Below the pieces are notes generated by a model. That model was not told the DNA's origin. It saw nothing but the letters and a program-made list of their open reading frames with translations, and ran no database searches. The position numbers and the translations under genes are program-made. Of a stretch of DNA of 64,000 nucleotides, positions 19,507 to 27,346 are shown piece by piece; the first letter of the stretch is position 1, and every line of letters starts with the position of its first letter. The DNA is from Affinibrenneria salicis (GTDB lineage Bacteria > Pseudomonadota > Gammaproteobacteria > Enterobacterales > Enterobacteriaceae): NCBI RefSeq assembly GCF_008710095.1, contig NZ_VYKJ01000001.1, forward strand, positions 124,001 through 188,000, written 5' to 3'.

Positions 19507-21266
19507 TGGTCGCAGATCTCCCGTCGCGCCGACGGCTCAACGCCGTCTTGCTGCCAGATATCCGCCACCGCGTTGAGGATCAGCGCGAGAGAAACTGCGC
19601 CGGCATCGGGCGTACCGAGACTGCGCTGCGCCAGCGGACGGGCGCGGCCAATGCGCGGCAGCAGGCGCGCCGTCTCTTCGGCCGCCTGACTGGCCCGCGC
19701 CGCCGCCTGACGCCACGCCTGCGGCAGCCCGGCCCCGTCCTCGTTCACCGCCTGCGACAGCGCGTCGCTAAAAGGGATCAGCGCATCGACCAGCGTTTTG
19801 TCGCCCGGTCGCGCCTTGCCGAAGTGCATGATGCTGGCGCAGGCCTGACGCACGCCCTCCGCCACCCGGCGCGCATCGGGCGCCAGCTCATCGCCCAGGA
19901 CGGTGCCCAGCGCATTCAACGCCACGCCCCAGATCGCGCCGGACGTACCGCCCGCGCGGTCGGCCCACGCGTCGGCGGCGCGCTGCAGCAGCGTCCCGGC
20001 TCCCGCCTCGCGCGCCAGCATCTGCTGCGCGCAGGCCGCCGCCGCCAGCACGCCGCGCTCCATACCGATACCGTGATCGCCGTCGCCGGCGACGGCGTCG
20101 ATACGCCCCAGTTCAGCCGCATGCGCCACGATCGCCTCGCGCGCCGCGTCCAGCGCCTGGCTCACGCAGCGGGCCGACCGGCGCGAAACGCGGGTAGCAA
20201 CGGGGATAACGTCGGGCTGTTCGATCCTCTCCTGCGGCGCCAGCGGTTCCGCCGGCGCCATGCTGCCTTTACGAAAGGCCGGCGTATTGGCCGGCGCCTG
20301 CCAGCCGCGCTGCAGCTCGTCATCCAGCCAGCACAGGGTGAGCGACAGACCCGCCATATCGAAACTGGTCACCAGTTCGCCCACTTCCGGCTCGACCACC
20401 GTCAACCCGGCCTGCGCCAGCCGCTGCGCCACTCGCCGGTAAACCACGAATAGCTCCTCATATTTCACGCCGCCAAGCCCGTTGAGGATCGCGCATACCC
20501 GTTGCCCGTCCTGCGCCTCATCGCCGGACGGCGCTTCATTGAGCAACGCCGTCACCAGCAGATCGGCCAGCTCATCGGCGGCAGGAATCGGCCCTTCCTG
20601 AATACCCGGCTCGCCGTGGATGCCCATCCCCAGCGCCATGATGCCGGCCGGGATCGTGAATAACGGCTGATCCGCGCCCGGCAGCGTGCAGCCGGAAAAG
20701 GCCACGCCGAGCGAACGGGTGCGCGCGTTGGCCCGCGCGGCGATCTCCGCCACCTCGTCCAGCGAGCAGCCGGCCTCCGCCGCCGCGGCCGCCACTTTGA
20801 ACACCACCAGATCGCCGGCGACGCCGCGCCGTTTATCGCGTTCGTCCGCCGGTGCGCTGGAGATATCGTCGGTCACCGCCAGCAACCGGCAGGGAATGCC
20901 CTCCGCCTGCAGACGCGCGTGCGCCTGGCCAAAATGCAGCACGTCGCCGGCGTAGTTGCCGAACGCCAGCAGGATGCCGCCGCCGTTATGCGCGGCCTTC
21001 GCCACCGAGCAGATCTGCTGGGCGGAAGGCGATGCGAACAAATTCCCCATCGCCGCCCCGTGCGCCAGCCCCTGGCCGACCAGCCCGGCGAAGGCCGGAT
21101 AGTGGCCGGAGCCGCCGCCAATGACGATCGCCACATCGCCCGGCCGGCTGCGCGTACTCCGAACCACGCCGCCGGGCACCTGACGCACCTTATCGGCATG
21201 GGCGGCAACCAGGCCCTCCGTAAGTTCGCGGGCGAAGGCGGAGGGTTGGTTAAACAGATAGGTCAT
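19503..21266 (-). CDS. lerK: Dihydroxyacetone-kinase family protein, LerK-like erythrulose kinase
   Basis: A single-chain ATP-type kinase of 587 residues. The N-terminal DhaK domain (about 1-330) includes GGGSGHYPAFAGLVG, GNYAGDVLHFGQA and the ligand-binding His in MGIHGEPGIQEG. The C-terminal DhaL domain (about 375-580) has the Mg-ATP motif AVAGDGDHGIGMERG. The fused DhaK-DhaL form matches the Citrobacter-type dihydroxyacetone kinase and the erythrulose kinases DerK/LerK. With TIM-type and RpiB-type isomerases nearby, phosphorylation of L-erythrulose is the best guess; dihydroxyacetone is the alternative. Confidence 0.75.
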   Translation of the reverse strand: MTYLFNQPSAFARELTEGLVAAHADKVRQVPGGVVRSTRSRPGDVAIVIGGGSGHYPAFAGLVGQGLAHGAAMGNLFASPSAQQICSVAKAAHNGGGILLAFGNYAGDVLHFGQAHARLQAEGIPCRLLAVTDDISSAPADERDKRRGVAGDLVVFKVAAAAAEAGCSLDEVAEIAARANARTRSLGVAFSGCTLPGADQPLFTIPAGIMALGMGIHGEPGIQEGPIPAADELADLLVTALLNEAPSGDEAQDGQRVCAILNGLGGVKYEELFVVYRRVAQRLAQAGLTVVEPEVGELVTSFDMAGLSLTLCWLDDELQRGWQAPANTPAFRKGSMAPAEPLAPQERIEQPDVIPVATRVSRRSARCVSQALDAAREAIVAHAAELGRIDAVAGDGDHGIGMERGVLAAAACAQQMLAREAGAGTLLQRAADAWADRAGGTSGAIWGVALNALGTVLGDELAPDARRVAEGVRQACASIMHFGKARPGDKTLVDALIPFSDALSQAVNEDGAGLPQAWRQAAARASQAAEETARLLPRIGRARPLAQRSLGTPDAGAVSLALILNAVADIWQQDGVEPSARREICDQ

Positions 21267-21267
21267 A

Positions 21268-22605
21268 TCAACGCTCCTGGGTTAGCGGATTGACGGCGGG
21301 TAATTTGTCCGCACGGCTCAGCAGCGCCATCAGCACGGCGGACAGCAGCATCAGGCCGCCGACGATCATCATCGGAACGACGTAGGTGCCGGTAATGCCG
21401 CGCACCATGCCGGTTATATAGCCCGCCGAAAAACCGGCGACATTGCCGATGGTATTAATCAGCGCGATGGCCGCCGCGGCCGAGGCGCCGGTCAGGAACT
21501 GCGTGGGCAGCGTCCAGAAATTGGGTAAGGCGGCGAAAATAGAGCAGGCGGTGATGGTAATCACCGCGATGGTGGCCGTCGGCGATCCCATAAATAACGC
21601 CAGCGGTACGCTAACGGCGCCGGTCAGCGCCGGAATCGCTATATGCCAGGTGCGGCAGCCGCGACGGGTGGCGTCTTTCGACCAGAAATACATCGCCACC
21701 GCCGCCGGTAAATAAGGAATAGCCGTGATTAACCCTTTTTCCATCACGTTGAAGGTGGTGCCGAACTGCTGCTGGAAGCCGGCGATAATGGTGGGCAGGA
21801 AGAAGGCCAGCGCATACAGGCCATAGATAAAGCCGAAATAGATCAGACACAGCACCCAGACCCGCTTATTAAACATCACGGTCATCACGCCGGGATGATG
21901 GCGGGTATTCTTCTGCGCGTGTTCGCGCTCCAGTTCGGCAACCAGCCAGCTTTTTTCCTCGTCGTTCAGCCAACGCGCCTGCGACGGCCGGTCGACCAGA
22001 TAGAACCAGGTGATAATCCCCACCAGAATGGCCGGTATCGAGACGCCGAGGAACATCACGCGCCAGCCGGCCAGCCCGAACAGGCCGTGCTGGTCGATTA
22101 GCCAGGCGGCCAGCGGCGCGCCGAACACGATAGTCAGCGGCTGCGCCAGGTAGAACAGCGACAGGATCTTGCTGCGATAGCGCGCCGGCACCCACATGCT
22201 CAGAAACAGGATAGCGCCGGGGAAGAAACCGGCTTCCGCGATCCCCAGCAGCAGACGCAGGGTGTAAAGCCCTTCCACGCTGCTGACCCAGGTAAACAGC
22301 AGCGACACGATCCCCCACGACACCATGATGCGCGCCAGCCATTTACGGGCGCCGAAACGGTGCAGCGCGAGGTTGCTGGGCACCTCCAACAGAATATAGC
22401 CGATAAAGAAAATGCCGGACGCCAGGCCGAACTGCGCGACGGTCAGCCCCAGATCGTTATTCAGTCCGTTCGGACCGGCGAAAGAGATTGCCGTGCGATC
22501 GAGAAAGTTAATGAAAAACATCAGCCCGACGAAAGGCACCAGACGCCAGGATATTTTGCTGATGGCCGACTTTTCGACGGCCGCGACAACGGAGTGAGTA
22601 TTCAT
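21268..22605 (-). CDS. MFS transporter of the anion:cation symporter type, probable apionate importer
   Basis: The 445-residue protein has about 12 membrane segments. It resembles the ACS branch (tartrate, galactarate and hexuronate carriers): FFINFLDRTAISFAGPNG near the N-terminus, GYILLEVPSNLALHRFGARK in the loop region and GIAEAGFFPGAILFLSMW in helix 4. ACS carriers move organic anions by H+ symport, which fits a sugar acid such as D-apionate rather than a neutral sugar. It is the first gene of the minus-strand operon, one base from the kinase gene. Confidence 0.8.
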   Translation of the reverse strand: MNTHSVVAAVEKSAISKISWRLVPFVGLMFFINFLDRTAISFAGPNGLNNDLGLTVAQFGLASGIFFIGYILLEVPSNLALHRFGARKWLARIMVSWGIVSLLFTWVSSVEGLYTLRLLLGIAEAGFFPGAILFLSMWVPARYRSKILSLFYLAQPLTIVFGAPLAAWLIDQHGLFGLAGWRVMFLGVSIPAILVGIITWFYLVDRPSQARWLNDEEKSWLVAELEREHAQKNTRHHPGVMTVMFNKRVWVLCLIYFGFIYGLYALAFFLPTIIAGFQQQFGTTFNVMEKGLITAIPYLPAAVAMYFWSKDATRRGCRTWHIAIPALTGAVSVPLALFMGSPTATIAVITITACSIFAALPNFWTLPTQFLTGASAAAAIALINTIGNVAGFSAGYITGMVRGITGTYVVPMMIVGGLMLLSAVLMALLSRADKLPAVNPLTQER

Positions 22606-22775
22606 ACGCCCTCCGCCGGCATGACGGCCGCGTCCGACGCGCGGGCGCGCTCATTCCATCGCGGATGCGCCGCGCCGATCTGGCCCGGGATGCCGCCGCC
22701 CCCGTTCTTTTCGTTCATGCAGGTCTGACACATAGCTATGCCCTCAGAAAAGGTTTATATCATTAACACACCAAA

Positions 22776-22788
22776 TGAACATATGAAC
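22776..22788. promoter_or_regulatory. Candidate SorC-family operator (transporter side)
   Basis: TGAACATATGAAC is a TGAAC direct repeat at 8-bp spacing. It is 171 bp from the transporter start and matches the second copy at 23116-23128 in 12 of 13 bases. Confidence 0.6.
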
Positions 22789-23115
22789 GATACCCCTGAG
22801 GTTAATTTTTGCCTAATCTATGGTTGCAAAATTGTGAGCACGATCTTTATCTGCGTCAAAAATCGCCAAAAAAAACGGTAAAAATATGAGTTTCCACACC
22901 ATGACAGTCTTCTAATCTCGCTGAAAATACCAACCAAAATATTGATTAATATAAAATTTAATACAATCACCGAAACAATAACTACCTGAATAAGAAACAG
23001 GTTGAGGGTTTGTTATCAACCCCACCGAAACGCGCTAGTCGGGTAAAAAACGATCCGAATCACGCTTTCAATAAAATAATGCGGCAAGCGCCACGCCATT
23101 CAAAATATCAATCAT

Positions 23116-23128
23116 TGAACATTTGAAC
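23116..23128. promoter_or_regulatory. Candidate SorC-family operator (derI side)
   Basis: TGAACATTTGAAC, flanked as TTGAACATTTGAACAA, lies 106 bp upstream of the derI-like start. TTGAAC half-sites are typical of SorC-family operators such as that of Bacillus DeoR. Confidence 0.6.
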
Positions 23129-23233
23129 AAAGCGAGCTATGTTAGCCCTGCCGGAAACGCCGCCGCCGCGTAACGCCTCTCGCCGGCGACTGGCGCGCCG
23201 GCCACGTTCATTATCAGCCAGCAGGAGATTGAT

Positions 23234-23692
23234 ATGCCTTCCATCGCGATTGGCGCCGACGGCGCCGCCATTGATTTAAAAAATCAGCTTGTGGCTTTCC
23301 TGCAACACAGCGGGCTGCAGGTGACCGACTACAGTCAGACGCCGGCTGAAGCGGACCCGATGTATCCCGACGTCGCCTGGACAGTGGCGCAGGCGATCAA
23401 AGCCGGCCGCCATGCGCGCGGCATCCTGCTGTGCGGCACCGGCATCGGGATGAGCATCGTCGCCAATAAGGTCGAGGGGATCCGGGCGGCGCAGTGCCAT
23501 GACACATATTCCGCCGGCCGCGCGCGTAAAAGCAACGATGCGCACATCATGACGCTGGGCGCCAGAGTGATCGGGCCGGAACTGGCGAAAGAGATTGTCG
23601 CCGCCTGGCTGGCGGCGGAATTCGAGGGCGGCGGATCCGCCCCGAAGGTGGAAAAAATTCGTTATTACGAACAGCTGAACCAGCGGCCATAA
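23234..23692 (+). CDS. derI: RpiB/LacAB-family isomerase, DerI/EryI-like D-erythrulose-4-phosphate isomerase
   Basis: The 152-residue protein starts MPSIAIGADGAAIDLKNQL and has the RpiB active-site cysteine in GILLCGTGIGMSIVANKVEG (Cys67). The substrate histidine is in AAQCHDTYSA, and ARKSNDAHIMTLGARVIG follows. RpiB homologues in tetritol and apionate pathways convert D-erythrulose 4-phosphate to D-erythrose 4-phosphate, which enters central metabolism. A strong ribosome site (AGGAG) precedes the ATG. It is transcribed away from the transporter operon from a shared control region. Confidence 0.8.
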   Translation: MPSIAIGADGAAIDLKNQLVAFLQHSGLQVTDYSQTPAEADPMYPDVAWTVAQAIKAGRHARGILLCGTGIGMSIVANKVEGIRAAQCHDTYSAGRARKSNDAHIMTLGARVIGPELAKEIVAAWLAAEFEGGGSAPKVEKIRYYEQLNQRP

Positions 23693-24232
23693 AGCGCATG
23701 CGGCGACGTTCGCATCGTACGTACGGTCTGCGCTTGCCGCCGTCTCCATCCGGTCCGTCGTCAGGCAAAACCTGGCCCGCATCCGCGGGGACGGCACGGC
23801 GGAGAGACGGACATCCTGAGTTTTATCAGCACCGGCGCCTTTCCCTTTTACGCAGCAGGATGAGGATAATCAATGAAACGCGCTCAGCCAGATGACGGCC
23901 GCAGCGGGTCTGAACCCGCCAACGCCGACGCCCGAAACGGCGGCACGCCCAGGCGCCGATGAAGAAGGAAATGACGACTGAAGAGAGAGCGCGGTTCGCC
24001 GCCTAATCAGACCGCGCAAGCTGCGACGCCGCCGCCCAAAGCGGCGCTTCGCTGGCGGCACGCCCAGGCGCCGATGAAAAAGGAAATGCCGACTGAAGGG
24101 AGAGCGCGGTTCGCCGCCTAATCAGACCGCGCGGACTGCGACGCCGGCCGTCACGCGGTAAAGAAGTTCGCCGTGACGCGCAGCGGGTTACGGCGGTCAC
24201 GATACCCGGCGCCGGGCGGAAGAGCGCGAGGC
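23693..24232. other. 540-bp intergenic region between derI and lysA with a direct repeat
   Basis: The genes on each side are convergent. The region is GC-rich and holds an imperfect 90-bp direct repeat (23941-24145). No gene is recognisable; short frames have no family features. Confidence 0.55.
23941..24145. repeat. Imperfect 90-bp direct repeat, period 115 bp
   Basis: Copy 1 is 23941-24030 and copy 2 is 24056-24145. Both begin CGGCACGCCCAGGCGCCGAT and end in GCGACGCC, differing at about six positions. The divergence suggests an old local duplication rather than assembly error. The function is unknown. Confidence 0.85.
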
Positions 24233-25495
24233 TTATACCTGCTCCAGCGCCAACAGCTCTTCGATAGTCTGACGGCGGCGGATCAGCCGCGGCACGCCCT
24301 GTTCAAACAGCACTTCCGCCAGCAGCGGCCGGCCGTTGTAATTCGACGACATGGAGGCGCCATAGGCGCCGGTATCGTGAAATATCAGCAGATCGCCGGG
24401 CTTCGCCTCCGGCAGCGCAATGGTTTCAACGCCGCCGCCCGCCTGTTGGGTAAACACATCGCCGGACTCACACAGCGGCCCGCCCACCACGCTGTCGCGC
24501 AGCGGCGCCTGACTGACATCGCGCCCGTCGCCGGCCAGCAGCGTGATATGGTGATAACTGCCGTACATCGCCGGCCGCATCAGGTCGTTGAATCCGGCGT
24601 CGACCAACACAAAATGCCGGCTCCCCATATCTTTCACCGCACAGACTTCCGCCACCAGCACGCCGGCTTCCGCCACCAGAAAGCGACCCGGTTCAATTTC
24701 CAGCGTCACCGGATGGCCGAGATGGGCGGCGATCCGTTCGCGCGCCTTATTCCACAGGCCGAAATAGTGCGTGGTGTCGATCGCTTCTTCTCCCGCGCGA
24801 TAAGGGATCGACAGGCCGCCGCCGGCGGAGATAGCCTCAATATCCTGCCCCAGACCGATGACCTGCTCCACCATCGCATCGCACACCTGCTCCAGATGGC
24901 CGTAATCCACGCCCGAACCAATATGCATATGAATGCCTGCCAAACGCAGCGAGTAACGCTGAATCTGACTCAGCGCCTGCGGCAGATCGCCGTACCAGAT
25001 GCCGTGTTTGCTATTTTCGCCGCCGGTATTGGTCTTCTGGCTATGGCCATGGCCAAAACCAGGGTTAATCCGCAGCCAGACCGGGTGGCCCGGCGCCTGG
25101 CGCCCCAACTGCTCCAGCATATCGATAGAGCCGGCGTTGACCGGAATATTCAGCGCCACGACCCGCTGCAGCGTAGCGCGATCCAGCAGGTCGGCGGTGA
25201 ACACGATCTCATGCTCGTCGGTGCCCGGCACAAACCCGGCGACCAGCGCGCGCTCAATCTCACCCAGCGATACCGAATCCACTTTGACGCCCTGCTGACG
25301 CATCAAACGCAGTATGTGAGTATTGGAACAGGCCTTCTGCGCAAAGCGGACGGTATCGAACTGACGCAGTTTTGCGATACGGTCAATGATAGTACGGTCG
25401 TCATAGGCCCAGACCGGGCAGCCGAAACGGGCGGGCAGCGCGCGCAGATTGTGCGCGTTCAGCGCGTGCGCGACGTCATTCAAATCGTGTGGCAT
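24233..25495 (-). CDS. lysA: Diaminopimelate decarboxylase LysA
   Basis: Last step of lysine synthesis: meso-diaminopimelate to L-lysine and CO2, PLP-dependent and cytoplasmic. The 420-residue length equals E. coli LysA. The PLP lysine is K54 in RFAQKACSNTHIL; further fold-III motifs are IHMHIGSGVDYG, ISAGGGLSIPY, EIEPGRFLV and the active-site cysteine in VGGPLCESGDVF. It is divergent from lysR, its classical activator, with a 129-bp shared control region. Confidence 0.97.
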   Translation of the reverse strand: MPHDLNDVAHALNAHNLRALPARFGCPVWAYDDRTIIDRIAKLRQFDTVRFAQKACSNTHILRLMRQQGVKVDSVSLGEIERALVAGFVPGTDEHEIVFTADLLDRATLQRVVALNIPVNAGSIDMLEQLGRQAPGHPVWLRINPGFGHGHSQKTNTGGENSKHGIWYGDLPQALSQIQRYSLRLAGIHMHIGSGVDYGHLEQVCDAMVEQVIGLGQDIEAISAGGGLSIPYRAGEEAIDTTHYFGLWNKARERIAAHLGHPVTLEIEPGRFLVAEAGVLVAEVCAVKDMGSRHFVLVDAGFNDLMRPAMYGSYHHITLLAGDGRDVSQAPLRDSVVGGPLCESGDVFTQQAGGGVETIALPEAKPGDLLIFHDTGAYGASMSSNYNGRPLLAEVLFEQGVPRLIRRRQTIEELLALEQV

Positions 25496-25584
25496 AGCCG
25501 TCCTCTGAAACAGATCGATTCATTCAATGCGGTCATTATGGCGTGCGCCGCACTCTGCATAAAATATCTGTTTAGCCAGACTCT

Positions 25585-25607
25585 ATTCATTTATGATATG
25601 GATGAAT
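25585..25607. promoter_or_regulatory. LysR-type operator between lysA and lysR
   Basis: ATTCAT-N11-ATGAAT is an exact inverted repeat with the T-N11-A spacing of LysR-family binding sites. It lies 90 bp from the lysA start and about 18 bp from the lysR start. Its position favours both activation of lysA and autoregulation. Confidence 0.65.
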
Positions 25608-25624
25608 TGAAGCGGGGAGGCGCT

Positions 25625-26557
25625 ATGGCCGGGGTATCACTGCGACACATCGAGATTTTCCATGCCGTCATGACCACCGGCAATCTGACGGAGGCGGCGG
25701 CGCTGCTGAGCACGTCCCAGCCGACGGTCAGTCGCGAACTGGCCCGGTTTGAAAAACTGGTTCAGATGACGCTGTTTGAACGACTGCGCGGTCGGCTTTA
25801 TCCCACCGCCCAGGGGCTACAGCTGTTTGAAGAGGTGCAGCGATCCTATTACGGACTGGATCGAATTATCAGCGCCGCGGACGATATTCGCCGTTTTCAG
25901 CAGGCCCAGCTCTCCATCGCCTGTCTGCCGGTTTTTTCCCAGTCGCTGCTGCCTGACGTGTGTAAACCGCTGCTGACCCGCTATCCGTCGCTCAGTCTGC
26001 ATATCGTGCCGCAGGAATCGCCGCTGCTGGACGAGTGGCTGTCCGCCCAGCGCCACGATCTTGGCCTGACCGAAAGCGACAGCACGCCGGCCGGCACCGA
26101 ACGTTGGACGTTGATGACGCTGAACGAAGTCTGCGTGCTGCCGACCCGGCACCCGCTGGCGGCTAAAGCACGGCTCACCCCGGCCGATTTCGCCGGCGAA
26201 AACTACATCAGCCTGTCCAGCGCCGACAGCTACCGTCAACTGCTGGATACATTGTTCCTGCAGGCGGGCGTCGAACGCCGGATGGTGATAGAGACCCACA
26301 GCGCCGCTTCGGTATGCGCCATGGTCAGCGCCGGGGCGGGCATTTCGATCGTCAATCCGTTCACCGCGCTGGACTACGCCGGCATGGCGGCCCGGGCGAT
26401 CGCGGTACGCCCGTTCAGCATCGAGGTGCCGTTCACCGTCAGCCTGATTCGCCCGCGGCATCGGCCGGCCTCGGCGCTGGTCGATATTGCGATCGAGCAA
26501 TTGCGCCAGTATGCCGACGCCGTTCCGGCCCGCCTGCGCCAAGTACTGTGCGCTTAG
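25625..26557 (+). CDS. lysR: LysR, transcriptional activator of lysA
   Basis: The 310-residue protein begins MAGVSLRHIEIFHAVMTTGN, nearly the same as E. coli LysR. It has the helix-turn-helix TEAAALLSTSQPTVSRELAR (about residues 20-39) and a periplasmic-binding-protein-like effector domain from about residue 90 (LSIACLPVFSQSLLPDVCKP, QRHDLGLTE, THSAASVCAMVSAGAGISIV). It senses diaminopimelate and activates lysA. The start at 25625 is chosen by alignment; the same frame is open far upstream but only as antisense to lysA. Confidence 0.95.
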   Translation: MAGVSLRHIEIFHAVMTTGNLTEAAALLSTSQPTVSRELARFEKLVQMTLFERLRGRLYPTAQGLQLFEEVQRSYYGLDRIISAADDIRRFQQAQLSIACLPVFSQSLLPDVCKPLLTRYPSLSLHIVPQESPLLDEWLSAQRHDLGLTESDSTPAGTERWTLMTLNEVCVLPTRHPLAAKARLTPADFAGENYISLSSADSYRQLLDTLFLQAGVERRMVIETHSAASVCAMVSAGAGISIVNPFTALDYAGMAARAIAVRPFSIEVPFTVSLIRPRHRPASALVDIAIEQLRQYADAVPARLRQVLCA

Positions 26558-26595
26558 GCCGGGCGCTAAAAAACCGCCGCGCCCCAGGATTAACG

Positions 26596-27267
26596 CTACC
26601 CGCGCAGCGCCGCCAGCCGCGCGGCAAACTGCGTGCGCCAGGCCGCGGCCAGATAAGGCAGCGACTGCAGCGTTTCCAGCACCGCGACGTCCTGTTCGTT
26701 GCCGAACAACACCTGCTGCACCCGGCTGAGCGTCCAGTGAGGATGCGGACGATCGGCCAGCATAAAGACATCGCCGACCCGGACGTCGCCCTCTTCCAAT
26801 ACGCGGTAAAACCAGCCGTTTTTGGCCAGGTGATGCATGGCCTGCGGCATTTCAGGATCGTCGAAACGCTCCTCCATGGTGTGGCATGCTTCGCGCCCCC
26901 AGGAGACCTGAACCCGCGCCGAGCCGACCTTTAACACATCGCCAATGCAGATATCCGCCTCGCTCATCCCCTCGGTGGAGAAGTTTTCGCCGAAAATCCC
27001 CGGCTGCGCCAGCAGATCCGCTTTGGCGGGGAAACGCTCACGCCAGAAAGCATAATGTTCCCAGGCGTAGTGCATCAGCGCATTATCGGGATCGTCGTAC
27101 TGCTCGCGATCGCCGTTATCGCACTCCAGCCCGTCGAGATGGATCCGCGCCGCGGGCGCGCTGCGCTTCTGTTTAACCGGCGGCAGCGATTGATCCGCAT
27201 AGCTTAACGTGTTGCATAAAATAGCCTTCAGGCTGGCTAACCTGACCGGCGTCACTTTCTCTGTCAT
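26596..27267 (-). CDS. MOSC-domain protein (YiiM-like) at the end of the molybdenum operon
   Basis: The 223-residue protein holds a MOSC domain with the conserved cysteine in SWGREACHTMEERFDDPEM and the early block NALMHYAWEHYAFWRERFP and GIFGENFSTEGMSEADICIG. The C-terminal 3-alpha region resembles YiiM. MOSC proteins bind the molybdenum cofactor or sulfurated molybdenum; YiiM/YcbX types reduce N-hydroxylated compounds. The start at ATG 27267 has a GGAGACGG ribosome site; an upstream in-frame start would read into the receptor gene. It lies 79 bp after the receptor gene on the same strand, so a shared molybdenum theme is likely. Confidence 0.8.
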   Translation of the reverse strand: MTEKVTPVRLASLKAILCNTLSYADQSLPPVKQKRSAPAARIHLDGLECDNGDREQYDDPDNALMHYAWEHYAFWRERFPAKADLLAQPGIFGENFSTEGMSEADICIGDVLKVGSARVQVSWGREACHTMEERFDDPEMPQAMHHLAKNGWFYRVLEEGDVRVGDVFMLADRPHPHWTLSRVQQVLFGNEQDVAVLETLQSLPYLAAAWRTQFAARLAALRG

Positions 27268-27346
27268 TACCGTCTCCTGCAAGTTGCGCCGGCCGCGCGC
27301 CATCCGTTTCGACGCGCGGCCGGCGCGATTCTTCCGCGCTGCGCGT

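Larger units (their letters stand above)
22606..23233. promoter_or_regulatory. Divergent control region between the MFS operon and derI
   Basis: 628 bp without a gene. The AT-rich core (22740-23130) carries two copies of TGAACATWTGAAC, one near each gene start, consistent with shared control by the SorC regulator. The flanks are GC-rich and show nothing recognisable. Confidence 0.6.
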
